Part shown: one piece after another, positions 58,881 to 64,000 of the stretch
How positions within the stretch are numbered: position 1 is the stretch's first letter
Layout of the letters: the number at the start of each line of letters is the position of its first letter
From: Fremontodendron californicum
Taxonomy: Eukaryota; Streptophyta; Magnoliopsida; Malvales; Malvaceae
DNA: 64,000 bases
NCBI GenBank assembly: GCA_030761205.1
Contig: JAULJL010000010.1
Coordinates: 1,369,001-1,433,000 of the forward strand
Direction: 5' to 3'
Position numbers and translations under genes: made by a program
The notes under the pieces: generated by a model
Seen by the model: the letters and a program-made list of their open reading frames with translations, nothing else
The model's database searches: none
What the model was told of the DNA's origin: nothing

Positions 58881-58881
58881 A

Positions 58882-58912
<31 letters not shown>
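58881..58912. repeat. (ATT)n microsatellite
   Basis: About ten ATT units in the less AT-rich block. Confidence 0.9.
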
Positions 58913-58913
<1 letters not shown>

Positions 58914-59655
58914 TGATACAAACAAGATATCTTGATGGATATATAGACATAGAAAAAAGGGTTTGGCTTTGGCAGAGACAAAGTAAAAAGATAATACTAA
59001 TAATGTATAAAAGAAAGAATGAAAAACGCATTAAAATTTTATCCAATCTTCCCCATTGCCATGGTTAAAGAGTATTTTCGATTCTATAGTTTTATTTTAA
59101 TATGGCATTGGCACCACCAACCAGCAGCAGGGAGAGTCATCGAGAAGGAAAGGGTTTTAAATTTTTAATATTATAGGGCTATATTATTTTATATATATAT
59201 ATATATTTGGAGAGAATTAAGTGGAATTAGGGCAACCCAAAAAAAAACTTCTACAAATCCCAAAGTTAACTAACTACTCACAATCGAAAGATTGCAATTT
59301 GCTAGACAAAATAATTATAAATCCTGCTGCTGTATATCTCTTTGTTTTTATGTTGTTGTTATTATTATTCTGAGGCATCAGTCAGCTTCCCATATTTGGT
59401 AAAGTAGTAAGAGCTAAATGCCCCATCTTAACCGAGTGGAGAAAATTTGGCATTGGGAAGAAAAAAAAACTACAGCTGACCCCAAACTTCTTCTCTCTCT
59501 CTGCTCACTCACTGTACAATTCTTTTGTTTGGATGCGTTGGTTAAGAAACAATGTGTTTGAGAGAGACAGAGAGAGAGAAGGGTTGGGTTAAGTTAAGTT
59601 AAGTTCTGCTGCAATATAAAGAGGCATGGAGTCACTGTCAAAAGGAGCAATAAAT

Positions 59656-59671
59656 GGGGGGGGGGGGGGGG
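59656..59671 (+). repeat. Poly-G tract (16 G)
   Basis: Sixteen G followed by AGAGGG; further G runs lie at 59709-59717 and 59827-59834. Confidence 0.9.
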
Positions 59672-60706
59672 AGAGGGAATTGATGGGAAACAGGCATGTG
59701 ATTACATGGGGGAGGGGAAGTCAAAAATATGCGCAAAAGATTTGGTTGCCTCCTAGCTCTTAGCCAAAAGCCAAAGCCAAACCCCAAAGTTTACATTCCC
59801 TTTCCACTTCCTCCAGGTCCAGGGCAGGGGGGGGAGTTATTTTTGGTGTCTGGAAGGATTCTCTTGTCTTTGATAATGAGATCTCCCAACTCTGGGAAGT
59901 GAAGTGCACTTCTCATCACTTGCAACTGTGGTTTAGGGTCCCCACCATTCCTCGATCTTTTTATTTTTGACTATTTTTTTTTTGCTCTTTGTGGGCCCCT
60001 TTTCGATTAGGGTTTGGTCCCATCCCATGTTCCTGTTTTCCATATCATCAATATATTTCACCATGGATATCTAATACAGAAATTAAAATATCCCTGTTCA
60101 ACATTACTTCCCCAGTTAGTATATTCATTTAGTAATAAATAACGTTAAAGAATTTGAAATTTAATTTAATTGATTTATGGGATTATTTTTAAAATATAAT
60201 ATTCAATATTTAATAATAAATAATAATTTTAAATTTTAAATTTCAATATTTACAATTTTTTTTATTCTCATATTGTAACTTTTTTTGTAAAAAATAAAAT
60301 AAAATTCTCATTGTTAATATAGTGAATCACCGGGGGGAAATCCCTTGAACCATTTCCATTACTCTATGAATTACTACCTTGATTTTTCATTGCATATATA
60401 TAATATGGACAAAACAAAGTAAAAGTTCTAAAAACAGATGAAATATAAAAGGGAAGAAGAGAAGATTTTGCTCATCTAAGGGAATTTTGAACTTTTATGA
60501 GCTCTGATTAACATATATATATATATATATTTAACAGAATAAAATGTTGGCTTTCATTAATTCTTTTGCTTGAGGAGTGGAGTACTAGGGTACTGCTATT
60601 AATTTTCGCAGTGATATGGCATTGTCACATACTCAGAGTTTATTTAGTTTCAACCATAAACTTAGTTCTTTCTTTTTGATAAAATCATGAATTATACTTC
60701 ATGTTT

Positions 60707-60806
<100 letters not shown>

Positions 60807-62220
60807 GTCTCATTTTTCTGTTTGTTTCTTTCCTTAATTTGAATTTAGACAAGCTCCGTTTCCATGGATTATTTTCTGAAATAGAATCTTTCATCTTCAT
60901 TTTTGAATAAAATTTAGTCCAATTAGCCACAATAGACAACTTTTAATACCCTTTGTCAAGGGTATTATTAACAGCTTAATATTGCTACGAGAACAAATTC
61001 GTACCATTAATTAATATTATATGTTCATTATATGTTTTTTTTAAGTGTGTAGTAAATATGTACCCCATCATTTTTGTGAATTTAGTAGAAAACTCTCCTA
61101 CACAAAAATTAAATTTGGAGCTTCCCTTACTTATTATTAGTACAAGAATTAGGTCACAAGTTGGACAAGTTGCCAATGCAAAGCTACCTATTGAATTCTC
61201 AGTATATGGGTTTTCTCTTTGGTTTCTTTGATTCTTTGTTACCCTTCCTCTTTTTTCGAAGAGTGCAAGAACATCACGCTTCTCCAATTCCATCCCCATT
61301 GATAAATGCATGAATTTTTTTATTATTTAAAAAGAGATCGCAATTTAAATAAAAAATATATATTATAAATGTTGAGATTCGAATTTTAAATTTATTGAAT
61401 ATCAAAAAATTAAACATTAGTTTTTAATGCAAGAATTTTACTCAAGCTTGCATGACTTCGAAAAAATCTCAGAAATGAACCAATAAATTGAACACAGACC
61501 AATTGACAAATGTGCATTCATTTTTAAGAAACTTTAAACCAAAAAAAAAAAAAAAAGTGCTTAATTCATTGTCTCTAGCAATTAAAATCCAACTTACCTT
61601 ACCTTTTGGTAAATATAAGTCCCCACTCTACAAGCTATCGGACCCAAAAGATTAATTTGGACCACCATCTTTTTTTGTGTGTGTGTGCCTAATTTACTTA
61701 ATTAATAGCCCTACAATGATTTAGAAAATTATTTTAAATAAAATTATATCAAGAGAGATATTGTTGGCTCTGAAATACCATACCTTCAAATATTGCGTGC
61801 ATTAAATAATTTCCTTTACTGATAAAATCCAGATCAGGTGAGGCCCTTGACAATTTGCAACACTTTTAATATATAAATTCGTTTGGGTTTCACATTATTT
61901 AATACAAGAATTTTTTTTTTATTTTTTTTTTATTTATGAATTTTACTTATGAATGTCCATAAGATACTATTTAAAGTTATATACTAATATTTTCATGAAA
62001 TCATATTGAATATTTATCGCTACATTCGTACCTTGTTAAAAAATCGACCCACGTTTATCAATCATACATTATCTAACCAAATTCAATTCTCTCTCGATAT
62101 GTTCCTAAAAAAATCCGATTCGTTTGGATTTTTCACCAACTAACAATTGAATACTTTGAAAATGATGAATACAATATTGTCATTGTATTTAATATAATTT
62201 TATTACTATAAATAATGTAT

Positions 62221-62410
62221 GAGTTTTGCTAACGAGTACTATTAAGAGACTCTTTAAGATTAATTAATATATTTTTTTTATAGTAATAACATTATATTAA
62301 ATATAAAAATTGACAATTTTATTTATATTTTTTTAATGCATTAGGTGAATACATTACTATATATAATAACTTAAAAAAATGTCTTTAAAACACTCGTTTA
62401 CAAAATTCAT
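62221..62410. mobile_element. MITE family C copy
   Basis: About 190 bp with inverted ends GAGTTTTGCTAACGAGT and ACTCGTTTACAAAATTC. A second, partial end (CACTCGTTAAAG, about 62451) follows at once, suggesting tandem or nested copies. Confidence 0.6.
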
Positions 62411-62854
62411 AATATATTAACTAACTTTAAAATAAAAAAATATCTTAAAAACACTCGTTAAAGAAACTCTTATTTTATTAGTTTTTTTTTTTTTTTTTTT
62501 TGCAATTATTTAGTTCCAAATTCTTGGTTTTGATTATTACTATTATCTTGTCTTTTAAAGCTTTGAAGTAGTAGTAGTAGTTATTAAATAATGGCGACTC
62601 AAGGAAGTTAATTAAGCTTGCAACTACCTAACCTAACGGCTACGTACTGAAAGATTTGCGGTTGCCATTTGCTTTGCAAGTCATGGTAGGCATTGGGCTG
62701 GTTAGCCATTTAACCACTAAATGTGCTTTAACAAACATTGACTTACCACCTTCGGCAGCACCTGTTTTAAATCAAACAATTCAACATTTACACTTATACA
62801 AGACAAGACAAGATTTTAAAGCTGTTTGATCAAGAAATTAAAAGTACCCCGATC

Positions 62855-62996
62855 GAATTTGGCATTTAACTCAGTTGGTTCATGCAGCCACTCTTAAAAG
62901 ATGGCATCCAGCAAATTTAAAATTCGAATTTCAACATCTACAATCCCTTTCGTATTTTCAGATTACAATCTCTTTTTACCAAGTTGAGCAAATCAA
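62855..62996 (+). mobile_element. tRNA-derived SINE
   Basis: A 142-bp insert between two perfect copies of AAAAGTACCCCGATC (62840-62854 and 62997-63011). It has a box A-like TAACTCAGTTGGTTCATGC, a box B-like ATTCGAATTTC about 55 bp later, a T-rich body and an end in GAGCAAATC. The 15-bp duplication and pol III boxes together are strong evidence of retroposition. Confidence 0.78.
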
Positions 62997-64000
62997 AAAA
63001 GTACCCCGATCTAAAAGACATCTTTGAATATGGGTTCTTTCTTTCTAACTTGTAAGAGGGCACAAGTTTCCTCTTTCTTCTTCTTCTTCTTTTTTTTTTT
63101 TTTTCCTTTTTAAGATGTGCCCTATATGTTATATTCACATATAAAGATGATGGAGAGATGCAAGATCAGATGGAAAATCTGAAACTTGAATCTTCTTTTA
63201 GTGAACAAAACAAATAAGGGAACCCCTAATCGGTGTCTCACACCAGTTAAGATTTTTTTTAATTGTCATTGTAGACATTTTTTATATTTAATACATTGTT
63301 TTTATTAAATTAAAAAAAAAATTGCATCAATTGTATTTTTTTCTTAAAATATCACCTGGTTAATATTTTTCAAAAACAAAAAATACTAACAATTAGTATA
63401 TCAATTAAGTTTGAATATTAGTACATATGTATTTCATAAATTCATATACATGTTGACTGTTGATATATAGTCTTATAAACTTTGACATGTATGAAGAATT
63501 TCTTTATTTTTCAATACTATTTTAAAACCTAACTAATCAACAAATTAGATTATCTTGTTCATAATATGTACCAAAAATATTTTCATTTCTTCTCCTATCT
63601 TTATGAGAATTTAACTAAGGGTCCATTTTTGGATCCTTAATCAGAGACACCTTCGTCGCACTGGGTGCCGTTCCAAATAGATTTAAAACATATTCGTTTT
63701 TAGTATATGTGAGGATGTTAGAGAGAGAGAGGGAATATATGAATCTTAGATCTTTAACTTTTTTTAAAAGAAAGATTACAATTGTTTAGCCAAGTTTAAA
63801 TTGTTATGACTATGAGAGAAGTGAGAATTTCAACTTTTTTTTTTTGTTGAATTCACGTTTAGTTAGTTGCAACTTTATTGGCAAATAAAAATATTTGAGA
63901 ACTTTGAGAGAAATGTTCTTATTTTGTACTTAAACATAAAGGGAAAATTAAGGGTAATTAAAGTTGATTGAATGAAGAACAGCTGCCTTTCTAATTCAAT

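Noticed and set aside
58706..59068. 120-residue frame beginning MCTSPSSSHSHS
   Set aside because: Composed of CT/GA repeats and an (ATT)n tract; no protein character.

Overview
This is nuclear DNA from a flowering plant, a eudicot judging by its gene families. The genes have many small introns with GT..AG borders, the intergenic DNA is very AT-rich, and there are Copia LTR retrotransposons, a CACTA transposon, MITEs and SINEs. The B-class MADS gene is of the TM6 type, a lineage absent from Arabidopsis. I cannot name the species.

Layout. 1-5425 (+): 3' part of a NERD-like silencing regulator (SWIB, Plus-3, GYF, GW/WG repeats, CCCH finger), including a U12-type AT-AC intron. 7273-20745 (-): a TM6-like MADS-box gene. 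Its intron 4 holds an 11.4-kb Copia-like element (7711-19100), one LTR of which holds a 4.5-kb CACTA transposon (14266-18810) carrying five exons of a tocopherol cyclase (VTE1) gene. 21418-22070: solo LTR. 25276-33778 (+): an ALDH3F1-like aldehyde dehydrogenase with a complete, apparently very young Copia element (27308-32922) in intron 7. 35068-35433 (+): small oxidoreductase-like (OXLD1-type) protein. 36783-40014 (+): a CPYC glutaredoxin with a one-base frameshift in its leader and a gag-only LTR element (37011-39378) in intron 1. 43890-44147 (+): a possible small secreted peptide with a tandem duplication. 48557-50153 (-): a SHI/STY1-type zinc-finger transcription factor. 50154-64000: no protein-coding gene recognised; AT-rich DNA with MITEs, a SINE, microsatellites and a less AT-rich block at about 58.3-60.0 kb.

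The host genes do not form a pathway. The strongest theme is intronic transposon load: three host genes each carry an LTR retrotransposon in an intron, all three in the same orientation as the gene, and each insertion has an intact 5-bp target-site duplication (TTTAC, TGCTA, AACCT). One insertion contains a second transposon that has captured part of an unrelated metabolic gene with its introns. The TM6 and glutaredoxin genes also have coding lesions. The most novel objects here are the nested TM6/Copia/CACTA/VTE1 structure and the gag-only element. I found no convincing new defence or signalling system. The tandem-repeat peptide at 43890 is the only uncharacterised gene candidate that could be one.
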